Positions 1 to 7,422 of a stretch of DNA of 64,000 bases are shown piece by piece (position 1 is the first letter of the stretch; each line of letters starts with the position of its first letter). The stretch spans positions 62,001 to 126,000 of the forward strand of contig NZ_JAUSUB010000005.1 of assembly GCF_030813235.1 (NCBI RefSeq). The letters run 5' to 3'. The position numbers were made by a program, and so were the translations under genes. The notes under the pieces were generated by a model. It saw only the letters and a list, made by a program, of their open reading frames with translations, was not told the DNA's origin and ran no database searches. Origin of the DNA: Cytobacillus purgationiresistens (GTDB lineage: Bacteria > Bacillota > Bacilli > Bacillales > Cytobacillaceae).

Positions 1-739
1 AAATCACTGATTCGAGAGCGGAAACAACAGTGTTATCAGTCGGAATATAAATGGCATCTACTCTTCCTACAAGGGATTCAGCAGCCTGCTTTACTTCTGC
101 TGATGTTGAAATAGAGGCTTCAACTACTTTAGCACCCTTTCCATCAGCTAATTTCTTCACTTCTTCAACTTGGACTTCAGAATTTTGTTCCCCAGCATTA
201 TAAATAACACCTATATTCTTTGCCCCAATCTCATCAACAATGAAGTTTAACGTGGTTTCCGTAGCATCTGGATGATAATCAGTTGTACCGGTAATGTTTT
301 CTCCCGGTTTATCAAATGCTTCTACTAGACCTGCGCCAATCGGATCGGTTACCGAAGTGAACAAAATTGGAATATCTTTTGTAGCATTGAGGGCGCTCAC
401 TGCACTAGGCGTGGCATTAGCAAAAATAAGATCAACTTTATCACCGACAAAGTTATTAGCAATTGTCTGTGTATTATTCATATCTGCTTGTGCATTTTGC
501 ATGTCAAATTTAATATTGTCACCTTCCTTAAAACCCTCATCTTCCAGTGCCTTTTTAAATCCTTCTGAAGCAGCATCCAATGAAGGATGCTCGGCAAACT
601 GTGTCATGCCGATGTTAAACACCTTCGTTTTTTCTTCCTTCTTCTCTGTTGCTCCATTTGAACTCTCCTGCCCACAGCCGCTCATTACAAGCATGCTAAC
701 AGCCAGAACGCCACATAGGGTCTTAATCGATTTTTTCAT
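1..739 (-). CDS. ABC transporter substrate-binding lipoprotein (ABC_sub_bind/TrpX-like), 3' end cut by window edge
   Basis: The reading frame starts at the ATG at 739 behind an AGGGGG ribosome binding site and runs off the window. The N-terminus has a lysine-rich start, a hydrophobic stretch and the lipobox LVMSGC, so the mature protein should be a lipid-anchored, cell-surface binding protein. The next part (IGMTQFAEHPSLDAASEGFKKAL, then FANATPSAVSALNATKDIP and TSVTDPIGAGLV) fits the ABC_sub_bind family, whose members import tryptophan or other amino-acid-like or aromatic ligands. About 246 residues are visible of a usual 320-340. The permease and ATPase genes should lie to the left, outside the window. 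Its promoter carries the same ATAACGTTAT palindrome as the phenylacetate genes, so an aromatic ligand such as phenylacetate is possible; that is inference. Confidence 0.85.
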   Translation of the reverse strand, partial: MKKSIKTLCGVLAVSMLVMSGCGQESSNGATEKKEEKTKVFNIGMTQFAEHPSLDAASEGFKKALEDEGFKEGDNIKFDMQNAQADMNNTQTIANNFVGDKVDLIFANATPSAVSALNATKDIPILFTSVTDPIGAGLVEAFDKPGENITGTTDYHPDATETTLNFIVDEIGAKNIGVIYNAGEQNSEVQVEEVKKLADGKGAKVVEASISTSAEVKQAAESLVGRVDAIYIPTDNTVVSALESVI

Positions 740-862
740 AAAGAAACCCCCTTCTCAATCCATTAATTTGTAAAACAAATTACATTTTTTCCGATGATTA
801 ATTAATGCGATTTCATCATCGACAATCAAAATAAACTATTAAGATTTTACATTCATAAAATA

Positions 863-876
863 TGTAAGGGCTTTCA
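863..876 (-). promoter_or_regulatory. cre-like CcpA box in the leader of the ABC binding protein gene
   Basis: TGTAAGGGCTTTCA differs from the cre consensus TGWAARCGYTWWCW at one central base. It lies about 90 bases downstream of the predicted promoter and about 125 bases before the start codon, a position suited to roadblock-type catabolite repression. Confidence 0.4.
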
Positions 877-957
877 TTGTTGTTGTATGCGAGTGGATAG
901 TAGCTTGAGGACTCTATGAAGAACAATATTTATATGATAATTTGCATTATCACCGTA

Positions 958-973
958 AATATAACGTTATATT
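958..973. promoter_or_regulatory. Perfect 16-bp palindrome, candidate PaaX operator
   Basis: AATATAACGTTATATT reads the same on both strands. The core ATAACGTTAT recurs exactly at 7187-7196 before paaA and with two mismatches at 2267-2276 before paaX. It overlaps the -10 region of the promoter for the ABC binding protein. Assignment to PaaX is inferred from the three shared positions. Confidence 0.5.
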
Positions 974-998
974 ATCATCCTCAAACAAGGAGTGTCAA
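969..998 (-). promoter_or_regulatory. Sigma-A promoter of the ABC binding protein gene
   Basis: On the minus strand a consensus -35 TTGACA (993-998) is followed, after 18 bases, by TAATAT (969-974). The palindrome at 958-973 covers the -10 and the likely start point, as expected for repression by occlusion. Confidence 0.55.
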
Positions 999-1202
999 TA
1001 ATATTTTAAAAATTTAATATATTTCGAAAACTAATTCGTTTCCACTTGCCTTTCAATTATATGCAGGAAGATATTATGTATATTTCTCTAATTATTATTT
1101 TCAAGCCAACATGCTTCCCCAAACGTGAAATCCGTAAAATAAACTTTATATGAGCGTTTTCAGATGGATTCATATCTCAGTATCAATGTTGAATTCGAGT
1201 AC

Positions 1203-1240
1203 AAAAAAGACTGGCCCGCTACTCAAAAGCTGATCAGTCC
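1203..1240 (-). terminator. Rho-independent terminator after paaX
   Basis: On the minus strand a GACTG...CAGTC hairpin with a large loop is followed by TTTTTT, about 110 bases downstream of the paaX stop codon. The stem is short, so its strength is uncertain. The stretch 1000-1200 holds nothing else I can recognise. Confidence 0.5.
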
Positions 1241-1349
1241 CACTCAATAGAAGCATGACGCAATATCATCATTTTGATATAAAATTACTGCTTCATCTTA
1301 AACCCTAAAAAACCATCTCCCACCAGAATCATAAAAAGATGGCTATCAA

Positions 1350-2225
1350 TCAGTCGACCATATATGGGTGATTAAGAATATCATAGTTTTTATCCCTATG
1401 TTTGATCTCATTTCCTTCACTAAAGACATTCTCAAAAAATCTAGATGCTGGTTCAGCAAGCTCTTTATAATACATGCTAAATAGCGAAGCTGCATGACTT
1501 CCCAGCCACTTCTCAGGAAGCAATTCCTCAGGGAGCCCGGGATCTACAAACAGGAATTTTCGATATTCATGCACCAATTTCGTTCGATCTACGAAACATT
1601 CTGCATCACCTTTATCACCTTTTTGAATCTTATTTTTATCAATAATATATTTTTCACTATACTGCGAAATAAACAACTGATATTTTTCATTAATTTCATG
1701 GAGATTCCAGCTCTTTTCAACCACTTGCTGATTTTGATGGGGACCGGCATATTCTGCGATAAAAAAGTCAACATAGCTGTCAATATCATACTTCTCTATC
1801 AGGTTGCGAACTTGATTTTCCAGTGGAATTGGAGAAATCCAAATGCTATTTGACATCGATCCAAATCCGCTCCATACAAGCTCTTTCCTTAACTCATCCC
1901 TAATATGGCGGATATCTTCTGGAATGTTATACATTAATAATCGCCATTTGCCGTCCCATTGCTCCGACTTTAATTTAAAAATCCGTTTACCTGCTTCATC
2001 AATTCGATTCTGCCCTTTTGAAGTTAACGAATAGTAGCTTTTGTTTCCTACTTTCTCGGCTTGAACCCATCCCTGTTTATTCATTCGAGAAATGGCAGCT
2101 CTAACAGATTGATCATTATGACCGAACTCACTTAAAAGGCTGATTAAGCTGCCTATCCAAATTTTACTGCCATAATGAGAAATATAATCTCCATATAATG
2201 TAAAAATCATTGATCTAGTGTTCAA
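1350..2225 (-). CDS. paaX: PaaX-family transcriptional repressor of phenylacetate degradation
   Basis: A 291-residue PaaX-type protein, the normal length. The N-terminal winged helix (about residues 1-85) includes TRSMIFTLYGDYI, typical of the family start, followed by a DNA-reading region (DQSVRAAISRMNKQGW). The central and C-terminal parts (WRLLMYNIPEDIRHIRDELR; FLFVDPGLPEELLPEKW) match the PaaX core and PaaX_C domains. PaaX proteins repress phenylacetate operons and release DNA on binding phenylacetyl-CoA. Translation starts at TTG (2223-2225), because the conserved TRSMIF motif follows immediately. The gene lies downstream of the paaABCD-F-G block in the same direction, but the 190-base gap and its own operator-like site suggest separate, autoregulated transcription. 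Confidence 0.93.
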   Translation of the reverse strand: MNTRSMIFTLYGDYISHYGSKIWIGSLISLLSEFGHNDQSVRAAISRMNKQGWVQAEKVGNKSYYSLTSKGQNRIDEAGKRIFKLKSEQWDGKWRLLMYNIPEDIRHIRDELRKELVWSGFGSMSNSIWISPIPLENQVRNLIEKYDIDSYVDFFIAEYAGPHQNQQVVEKSWNLHEINEKYQLFISQYSEKYIIDKNKIQKGDKGDAECFVDRTKLVHEYRKFLFVDPGLPEELLPEKWLGSHAASLFSMYYKELAEPASRFFENVFSEGNEIKHRDKNYDILNHPYMVD

Positions 2226-2266
2226 TTTACCATCAGCCTCATTTCGAAAGAAAATAGAACGAAAAA

Positions 2267-2276
2267 CTTACGTTAT
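2267..2276. promoter_or_regulatory. Imperfect operator-like site upstream of paaX
   Basis: CTTACGTTAT matches 8 of 10 positions of the ATAACGTTAT core found before paaA and before the ABC binding protein gene. It lies about 45 bases upstream of the paaX start, consistent with autorepression. The surrounding bases are very AT-rich, so chance similarity is possible. Confidence 0.35.
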
Positions 2277-2416
2277 ATATATATTTTACTATAACTATTT
2301 AGGTTTGAAAAATGATTTATCGAAATAGTAAAATATTTCACTGAAATGAATAATTGGCTTGATAGTAGCTTTGGTAGCAACCTCACTTGAATAAAGAATT
2401 GCAGTGTATCATCATT

Positions 2417-3190
2417 TTATCTTCCTTGAAAAACAGGTTTTCTTTTTTCAATAAATGCATTTACACCTTCTTTATGATCGGATGTAAGTCCAGCAATACG
2501 TTGAGCCTGTGCATCCTTTTCAAGACTATCTTCCAAAGTTATATTCCAGCTGGATTTCAAATTTTTCTTAATTAAAGAGATCGCAGCAGTTGGCATCGAT
2601 GCAAGCCGCTCTGCATACGAGGCAACTTCATCTCTCCATAGCTCTTCCGGGTATACTTTATTAGCTAATCCTAATTCTTCCGCTTGAAAAGCAGAAACCT
2701 TTTCCCCCATAATTGCCAACTCAAGCGCTTTTGCATGACCGATAAGCTTAGGTAAATAGTAAAGATTCCCAGCGTCTGGCACTAGACCTACATGAATAAA
2801 CGCTTCAACAAAGCTAGCTCTTTCAGATAGAAGGCGGAAATCGCAAGCTAGCGCTAAGCTCATTCCAGCCCCGGCAGCGACTCCATTAACAGCAGCAATT
2901 ACTGGTTTTTCACATTGATGAATCTCCATGATCATAGGATTATAAAGGGCTCTCAACACTTCTCCGTGATCCATGTCCTCATTCACCCCAGCTAAATCCT
3001 GTCCAGAGCAGAAACCTCGTCCTTCACCAGTTAAGACGATGCATCTGACCTCCATGCTCCTGCTTGCGAGTTTGATAGATTGCTTTAAATCCTTATTCAT
3101 CTGAGCGGTAAATGCATTTAGTTTGTCGGGCCGATTTAATGTAATCCAGGCAACTCGATTGATTACTTCATATTTAATCGTTTCATACAT
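2417..3190 (-). CDS. paaG: PaaG-type enoyl-CoA hydratase/isomerase (ring epoxide isomerase)
   Basis: A 257-residue crotonase-fold protein. PaaG converts the ring 1,2-epoxide of phenylacetyl-CoA to the oxepin and also isomerises the later unsaturated CoA ester. The oxyanion-hole segment is AAGAGMSLALACD and the catalytic aspartate position is seen in GLVPDAG. The two hydratase glutamates of classical crotonases are absent, which favours PaaG over PaaF. It ends the operon paaABCD-ethD-paaF-paaG, 13 bases after paaF, with an AGGGGGG ribosome binding site. The C-terminal KRKPVFQG is typical of the family. Confidence 0.85.
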   Translation of the reverse strand: MYETIKYEVINRVAWITLNRPDKLNAFTAQMNKDLKQSIKLASRSMEVRCIVLTGEGRGFCSGQDLAGVNEDMDHGEVLRALYNPMIMEIHQCEKPVIAAVNGVAAGAGMSLALACDFRLLSERASFVEAFIHVGLVPDAGNLYYLPKLIGHAKALELAIMGEKVSAFQAEELGLANKVYPEELWRDEVASYAERLASMPTAAISLIKKNLKSSWNITLEDSLEKDAQAQRIAGLTSDHKEGVNAFIEKRKPVFQGR

Positions 3191-3203
3191 GAACTAAGCC
3201 CCC

Positions 3204-3983
3204 CTATTTCCCTTTAAACTCAGGTTTGCGCTTTTCTCTAAAAGCACTCATTCCCTCTTTTTGGTCTTCAGAAGAGAAGAGCAAATAGAAATTTTTCCGT
3301 TCAAAGTGCATGCCCTCATTTAATGTAGTATCCACTGCTTTTAACACTGATTCTTTAATTAAACGGATAGACAGCGGTGCTTGGCTTGCAATTTTTGCAG
3401 CAGCTTTTAATGTTTCCTCCATCAAGATTTCTTTTGCAAAAATACGATTGACGATGCCATAATGCAGCGCTTCTCCAGAAGTGATTCTTTTTCCAGTAAA
3501 GAGCCATTCCATCGCCTTTGTTTTTCCCACTAGCTTAGTTAAGCGCTGAGTGCCACCTGCACCAGGCATCACTCCCAAATCGACTTCAGGAAAACCGAAC
3601 TCCGCATCATCAGCTGCATAAACCATATCACAGCATAGAGCAAGCTCGAATCCCCCTCCGAGAGCAAATCCTTGAACGGCACCAATAATCGGTTTTTTTA
3701 TCGCAGCAATCCGGTCCCAATTCTTGAACTGATCTAACAGTTCAAAATCAATCGCACTGTCGTTTGCCATCTCTTGAATATCTGCACCTGCAGCAAAAGC
3801 ACGACCATTTCCACTTAATAAAATGACCCTTATATTCTCATCTTGATCGAACGATTCCATAGCAGACAGGATTTCAACGATCATTGTTCTATTAAGTGCA
3901 TTCAATACTTCAGGACGATTAAGCGAAATAATACCTACATGCCCTTCAGAGGAAGTATGAATATACTCGTAGATTCTACTCAT
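3204..3983 (-). CDS. paaF: PaaF-type enoyl-CoA hydratase
   Basis: A 259-residue crotonase. PaaF hydrates 2,3-dehydroadipyl-CoA late in the phenylacetate pathway. Both hydratase glutamates are visible: the one in LGGGFELAL (oxyanion-hole segment) and the one in FPEVDLGVMPGAGGTQRL. FAAGADIQEM is the CoA-binding segment. The start codon overlaps the 3' end of the EthD-like gene by eight bases, which indicates translational coupling. Function within the pathway rests on context; the sequence alone supports a general short-chain enoyl-CoA hydratase. Confidence 0.82.
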   Translation of the reverse strand: MSRIYEYIHTSSEGHVGIISLNRPEVLNALNRTMIVEILSAMESFDQDENIRVILLSGNGRAFAAGADIQEMANDSAIDFELLDQFKNWDRIAAIKKPIIGAVQGFALGGGFELALCCDMVYAADDAEFGFPEVDLGVMPGAGGTQRLTKLVGKTKAMEWLFTGKRITSGEALHYGIVNRIFAKEILMEETLKAAAKIASQAPLSIRLIKESVLKAVDTTLNEGMHFERKNFYLLFSSEDQKEGMSAFREKRKPEFKGK

Positions 3984-4284
3984 TCACTTCCTCACCAATC
4001 ATGAGAGTGAGCAAATCTCCAGCAAACTTCATTGCATCTTTTCCGGATGCCTTGCCTTCATCCGTTCTCATAGCTGTTTGCAGCGCCTCATGACTCTCAT
4101 AAAACATTTCACACATTAAATAATACTTTCCTTCCCCGCCCATAGGGCTCCCTACAATCTTTGTAACCTCCATCTTTTGGAGTCCAGGAATCTTCGCGGT
4201 AATCGGGGCATGCGTACCGTAGTAATGCGCATCAAATGCCTCCTTATTTTCCGGGTGCTTATAAAGAGCGATTAATTTGACCAT
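3976..4284 (-). CDS. EthD-family small protein in the paa operon
   Basis: A 102-residue ferredoxin-like fold protein of the EthD family. The typical start is MVKLIALYKHPENKEAFDAHY, with THAPITAKIPGLQKME and a C-terminal TLMIGEE. EthD proteins are small alpha/beta-barrel dimers found in ring- or ether-degrading operons; catalytic roles are mostly unknown. It is translated between paaD (48-base gap) and paaF (8-base overlap), behind a GGAAAGGAAG ribosome binding site, so it is probably produced with the epoxidase. It may handle the reactive epoxide or oxepin intermediate or act as an accessory factor; this is a guess. Confidence 0.8.
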   Translation of the reverse strand: MVKLIALYKHPENKEAFDAHYYGTHAPITAKIPGLQKMEVTKIVGSPMGGEGKYYLMCEMFYESHEALQTAMRTDEGKASGKDAMKFAGDLLTLMIGEEVNE

Positions 4285-4332
4285 TTTCTCAACTTCCTTT
4301 CCTTCGTTTTTTTGGGTATATACTCATTTTAT

Positions 4333-4821
4333 TTACATCATCGTTGAAAGCGGTTTCATTGCTTCGAACGGGTTTTTGCATGATTTGCAGTAAAGAATGC
4401 TTCTGCACGCTGTCGGTCCGAATAGATTTTCCATAGTAGTATATAAAGAATCGCAGTATGGACATCCTACTTCCCAGCCGCCAGTCTCATTAATCTTCTT
4501 TGGCGGAGGTGCAATGCCAAAGCTTTTAAGCTGTTCCCTGCCGAGATCGGAAACCCGATCCGACGTCCAAGGTGGATCATTGATAAAGCGAACTTCTATG
4601 TGATTGAACACTTTTAAGCGATCCAGTTTTTCTTCCACATTTTTTCTAATAATATCCAAGGCTGGACATCCCATAAAAGTTGGTAACAGCTCGACCACCA
4701 ATTTACTATCATCACCTCTAATCGCTTCAACCATTCCGAGATCAACGATTGATATAGCATCGATTTCAGGGTCTTTTACTTCATGCAGCGCATGCAGCAC
4801 AAGATTTTTATTCATGCACAT
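4333..4821 (-). CDS. paaD: PaaD, phenylacetyl-CoA epoxidase maturation/accessory subunit
   Basis: A 162-residue PaaD/PaaJ-type protein. The N-terminal MIP18/DUF59 domain (about residues 5-85) has VKDPEIDAISIVDLGMV and FMGCPALDIIRKNVE; the C-terminal half has a cysteine pair arrangement, CPYCDS and CRSILYCKSCKNPFEAM, that probably binds zinc or iron-sulfur. PaaD is required for a working PaaABC epoxidase, probably in metal-site assembly. The start may be the ATG at 4821 or the second ATG at 4815; the AAGGATGG ribosome binding site allows either. It follows paaC by 12 bases. Confidence 0.88.
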   Translation of the reverse strand: MCMNKNLVLHALHEVKDPEIDAISIVDLGMVEAIRGDDSKLVVELLPTFMGCPALDIIRKNVEEKLDRLKVFNHIEVRFINDPPWTSDRVSDLGREQLKSFGIAPPPKKINETGGWEVGCPYCDSLYTTMENLFGPTACRSILYCKSCKNPFEAMKPLSTMM

Positions 4822-4833
4822 CCATCCTTTTCA

Positions 4834-5649
4834 TTACCAATTCGCTGCCGGATCAATGTGATATACTTCAGAAAGTATGGACAGCGCTACAGCCAAATCA
4901 TCAGTATGGAAACCTTCACGGCCTTTGCCGCTCTTCGTTTTAATCTTAATCGGGATTGAAAGATTAACAGATTCAAAGACAGTTAATAATTGATGTTTCC
5001 ACATTTGAGTTATTATCTCTTCCTTGTCAATGAAGCCTGCTTCAGCTATTTCCCTGCCATTTGGCCCATAACTTAAAACATCTGCAAACTCATCAAATAC
5101 TTGCTGGACCGCTGTTTCCATTCTGTTTCTAGCTTCATCATTTGCATCAATTAATTGCATAAACCAGGTCTTCCAATGCAAAAGATGATAATAAATTTCC
5201 ATGTTGACCTTAACTGCTACATCCGCCAGCGGCTGATAGGATGAATTTTTTAAGGATTCCATACGGATTTTTTTAAACTGTGTGTAAAAATAATGTCTGA
5301 CAACGGTAAAAGCCCAGTCAAATTTAGGTTTTTCTAAATAGTGGCCCGGTCCGTTGACCAACTCCAATAAAACGGCGTTCTTGCGATCCTTGGAACTTCG
5401 GCCATGCGCAAGGATGTCCACATGCCCTTCCCCCAAATCTTCGAGCAACTGATAAAACATCGCAGCATGGCCCATCATATCCTGATTAATCGAGGAAAAA
5501 GCCACATCCTCCTCAATATGGGGTGCCAGACCGAGCCATTCAGATCCTCTATAGGCAAGGATAAAATCATCATCGGCAAGTTGATATAACAGTTCAATTA
5601 ATACCTTTCGCTCCATGGAATCCATTTGGGACTGATCATTCTTTTTCAA
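4834..5649 (-). CDS. paaC: PaaC, structural subunit of phenylacetyl-CoA 1,2-epoxidase
   Basis: PaaC is the non-catalytic ferritin-like partner of PaaA; the two form the core of the multicomponent monooxygenase. Recognisable parts are DDFILAYRGSEWLGLAPHIEEDVAFSS, DMMGHAAMFYQLLEDLGEG and LLHWKTWFMQL. The open frame reaches 5691, but that would overlap paaB by 56 bases and add residues not seen in the family. A TTG at 5647-5649 follows GGAG and gives a 14-base overlap with paaB, so I chose it (271 residues; E. coli PaaC has about 248). ATGs at 5625 and 5616 are closer to the family start but lack a clear ribosome binding site. Confidence 0.88.
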   Translation of the reverse strand: MKKNDQSQMDSMERKVLIELLYQLADDDFILAYRGSEWLGLAPHIEEDVAFSSINQDMMGHAAMFYQLLEDLGEGHVDILAHGRSSKDRKNAVLLELVNGPGHYLEKPKFDWAFTVVRHYFYTQFKKIRMESLKNSSYQPLADVAVKVNMEIYYHLLHWKTWFMQLIDANDEARNRMETAVQQVFDEFADVLSYGPNGREIAEAGFIDKEEIITQMWKHQLLTVFESVNLSIPIKIKTKSGKGREGFHTDDLAVALSILSEVYHIDPAANW

Positions 5650-5992
5650 TATTCTCCGTCCCTCCCCATGATAAAATTTCTTTTTCATCAAGCATATCCT
5701 GTTCGTATTTGCGCCATTTTTTTCTTAAGTATCCATAGCCCTTTGCATTCCGATAATCCTTGTTGTCCAGCCTTGGAAGCGAGTGCTTTTCATCTCTGCT
5801 CAGCTTCCTGATATCTGACCGTTTTACAACCCATATATCCGCTACTGGTTCACGTCGCATAAAATTCTCCTGAGCCATTACTATTGCAATCTCATGATTG
5901 GGTGCGAGCAGAGAGAATTGATATTGCAATGGGGTTGTATCCGTTCTTTTGCTAAATACTTCAAATTCCTGATAAAATCCTTCAGAACTCAA
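5636..5992 (-). CDS. paaB: PaaB, phenylacetyl-CoA 1,2-epoxidase subunit
   Basis: A 118-residue PaaB protein, which bridges PaaA-PaaC heterodimers. Family motifs are EFEVFSKRTDTTPLQYQFSLLAPN, AQENFMRREPVADIWVVKR and the hydrophilic tail. Translation begins at TTG (5990-5992), seven bases after a GGAGGGAGGAAAG ribosome binding site. The gene is separated from paaA by a 194-base gap that contains an intergenic repeat, unusual inside a stoichiometric complex operon. Its end overlaps the start of paaC. Confidence 0.9.
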   Translation of the reverse strand: MSSEGFYQEFEVFSKRTDTTPLQYQFSLLAPNHEIAIVMAQENFMRREPVADIWVVKRSDIRKLSRDEKHSLPRLDNKDYRNAKGYGYLRKKWRKYEQDMLDEKEILSWGGTENIEKE

Positions 5993-6044
5993 ACGCTTTC
6001 CTCCCTCCTTCGTTCTTAATCACAAGAGAATTTTTCAATTAAAA

Positions 6045-6186
6045 AATGTTTAGCTCCAACCCCGATCAAACTCAGGGTAAGCTCCCTGCGATAAGTTAAC
6101 AACACGGTTCGCTCACGCTTATCGGGTTATCGAAAGAACAAGCCCTTTTGCGTTTGGACGGAGATTCCCAAGGCGCTTGCGCTTCC
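6045..6186 (+). repeat. Intergenic repeat copy A, between paaA and paaB
   Basis: The element begins AATGTTTAGCTCCAACCCC and ends AAGGCGCTTGCGCTTCC, directly against the paaA stop codon. The ends match copies at 26060, 46004 and 52213. Read on the minus strand it starts immediately after the paaA TAA. It contains internal inverted segments and probably folds in the paa mRNA. Confidence 0.5.
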
Positions 6187-7149
6187 TTATTTACTTAGCG
6201 CCCTACGCACCCATTCACTTTCTTCATAAGAATGAATGCGAAGCTGCAATCGCTCCTGCGATTTAGGTCCTTTATTTCGGATGATTTCCTTAAATTTATT
6301 CCAATCAGGCTGCTGATAAATCCAAATGCCCTGATCTTTATCAAAGCGCATCGTTTCATCTGGAACTGTCAGACCTAGAGATAGCACTCTGGGAATATAT
6401 TTTGAGAAAAACTCTTGCCGCAGTTCTTCATTCGTTTTTGACCTAATCCTATACTTAATCGTTGTATCCTGCTTTGAAGTACCGGTAGTTGAGGCATCTG
6501 CTGGTCCAAAAAACATCAGAAGCGCTTCCCACCACCTGTTTACCGCATCTTGAACCATATCTTTTTGCTGCTCAGTCCCTTCAGTCAAAGCCATAATAAT
6601 GGCCTCTCCATGCTGCGCATGAAAAACTTCCTCTGCACAAATCCTTTTTAAAGCTCTTGCATAAGGGCCATAGGATGCATTCAGCATATTTGTTTGGGAG
6701 ATGATAGCTGCACCGTCAACTAACCAGCCAATTAATCCTGCATCCCCCCAAGTAGGAGCTTCCATATGAAATACATTATGAAATTTAAGCCTGCCGCTAA
6801 ATAAATCCTGCATAATGTGCTCACGCGACTTGCCAAGAGGCTTCATCAAATCTTCAGTTACACGAAGCAAGAGTTGACCATGACCCATTTCATCTTGAAC
6901 CTTAGCCATGATGCCAAGTTTTCTTTTGATAGTTGGAGCTTTTGGCACCCACTCCTTCTCTGGAAGCGCTCCCATTATTTCACTAATTCCATGCATAGAA
7001 ATTAATTTAATCAAGGTTTGCCTATAGTCATCAGGCATCCAATCATCCGCTTCGATTTTTTCTCCAGCTTCAATCCTCAACATAAACAGATTAAAATTGT
7101 CTTCCTCTGTTAATTGCTGATTAAACACCGTTTCCGTCAATATCTTCAC
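6187..7149 (-). CDS. paaA: PaaA, catalytic subunit of phenylacetyl-CoA 1,2-epoxidase
   Basis: A 320-residue diiron, ferritin-like oxygenase subunit, the usual length. It epoxidises the ring of phenylacetyl-CoA with O2. Metal-binding EXXH elements are visible in KVQDEMGHGQLLLRV and CAEEVFHAQHGE; the substrate region FHMEAPTWGDAGLIGWLVDGAA is highly typical. It is the first gene of the paaABCD-ethD-paaFG operon and has a GGGAGGTGAAG ribosome binding site. An exact ATAACGTTAT operator-like palindrome lies 38 bases upstream of the start. No paaE-type reductase gene is found in the window, so the electron donor must be encoded elsewhere. Confidence 0.94.
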   Translation of the reverse strand: MKILTETVFNQQLTEEDNFNLFMLRIEAGEKIEADDWMPDDYRQTLIKLISMHGISEIMGALPEKEWVPKAPTIKRKLGIMAKVQDEMGHGQLLLRVTEDLMKPLGKSREHIMQDLFSGRLKFHNVFHMEAPTWGDAGLIGWLVDGAAIISQTNMLNASYGPYARALKRICAEEVFHAQHGEAIIMALTEGTEQQKDMVQDAVNRWWEALLMFFGPADASTTGTSKQDTTIKYRIRSKTNEELRQEFFSKYIPRVLSLGLTVPDETMRFDKDQGIWIYQQPDWNKFKEIIRNKGPKSQERLQLRIHSYEESEWVRRALSK

Positions 7150-7186
7150 CTCCCAAAATTACTCACTTTTTAAAACATGATTTTGT

Positions 7187-7196
7187 ATAACGTTAT
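7187..7196. promoter_or_regulatory. Candidate PaaX operator before paaA
   Basis: ATAACGTTAT is a perfect 10-bp palindrome located 38-47 bases before the paaA start and adjacent to a possible -10 TATACA on the minus strand. The same 10 bases form the centre of the palindrome at 958-973. I see no good -35, so the exact promoter is open. Confidence 0.5.
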
Positions 7197-7364
7197 TTTG
7201 TCGCAACAAACATTATGTGTCATATATTTAACAATAAGATAACTCCAAAACCTACAAAAGTCAACCAATTTTCAGAAAATTTAATTTTTAAACCGATAAA
7301 ATACTTTCGAATAACCCAACCCAAACAATAAACTCGATATTACTTTTTCAATTGGCATAAAGAA

Positions 7365-7411
7365 GAGGGCTGTCTGATCAGTCAGTTTCTCCGACTCATT
7401 GGACAGCCCTC
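7365..7411 (-). terminator. Terminator downstream of the SDR gene
   Basis: A long perfect stem GAGGGCTGTC/GACAGCCCTC encloses a loop of about 27 bases, located 12 bases after the SDR stop codon. On the minus strand it is followed by TTCTTT, a weak U-tract. It separates the SDR from the paaA promoter. Confidence 0.65.
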
Positions 7412-7422
7412 ATTCATTATCA

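Noticed and set aside
578-595. Inverted repeat GCATCC/GGATGC
   Set aside because: It lies inside the ABC binding-protein coding region and resembles the GntR site only by chance; no promoter position.
294-773. Plus-strand open frame of 159 codons
   Set aside because: It lies antisense to the ABC binding-protein gene, which has a lipobox signal peptide and family motifs on the minus strand.
5650-5691. Earlier ATG start for paaC
   Set aside because: It would overlap paaB by 56 bases and add non-homologous residues; TTG at 5649 has GGAG upstream.
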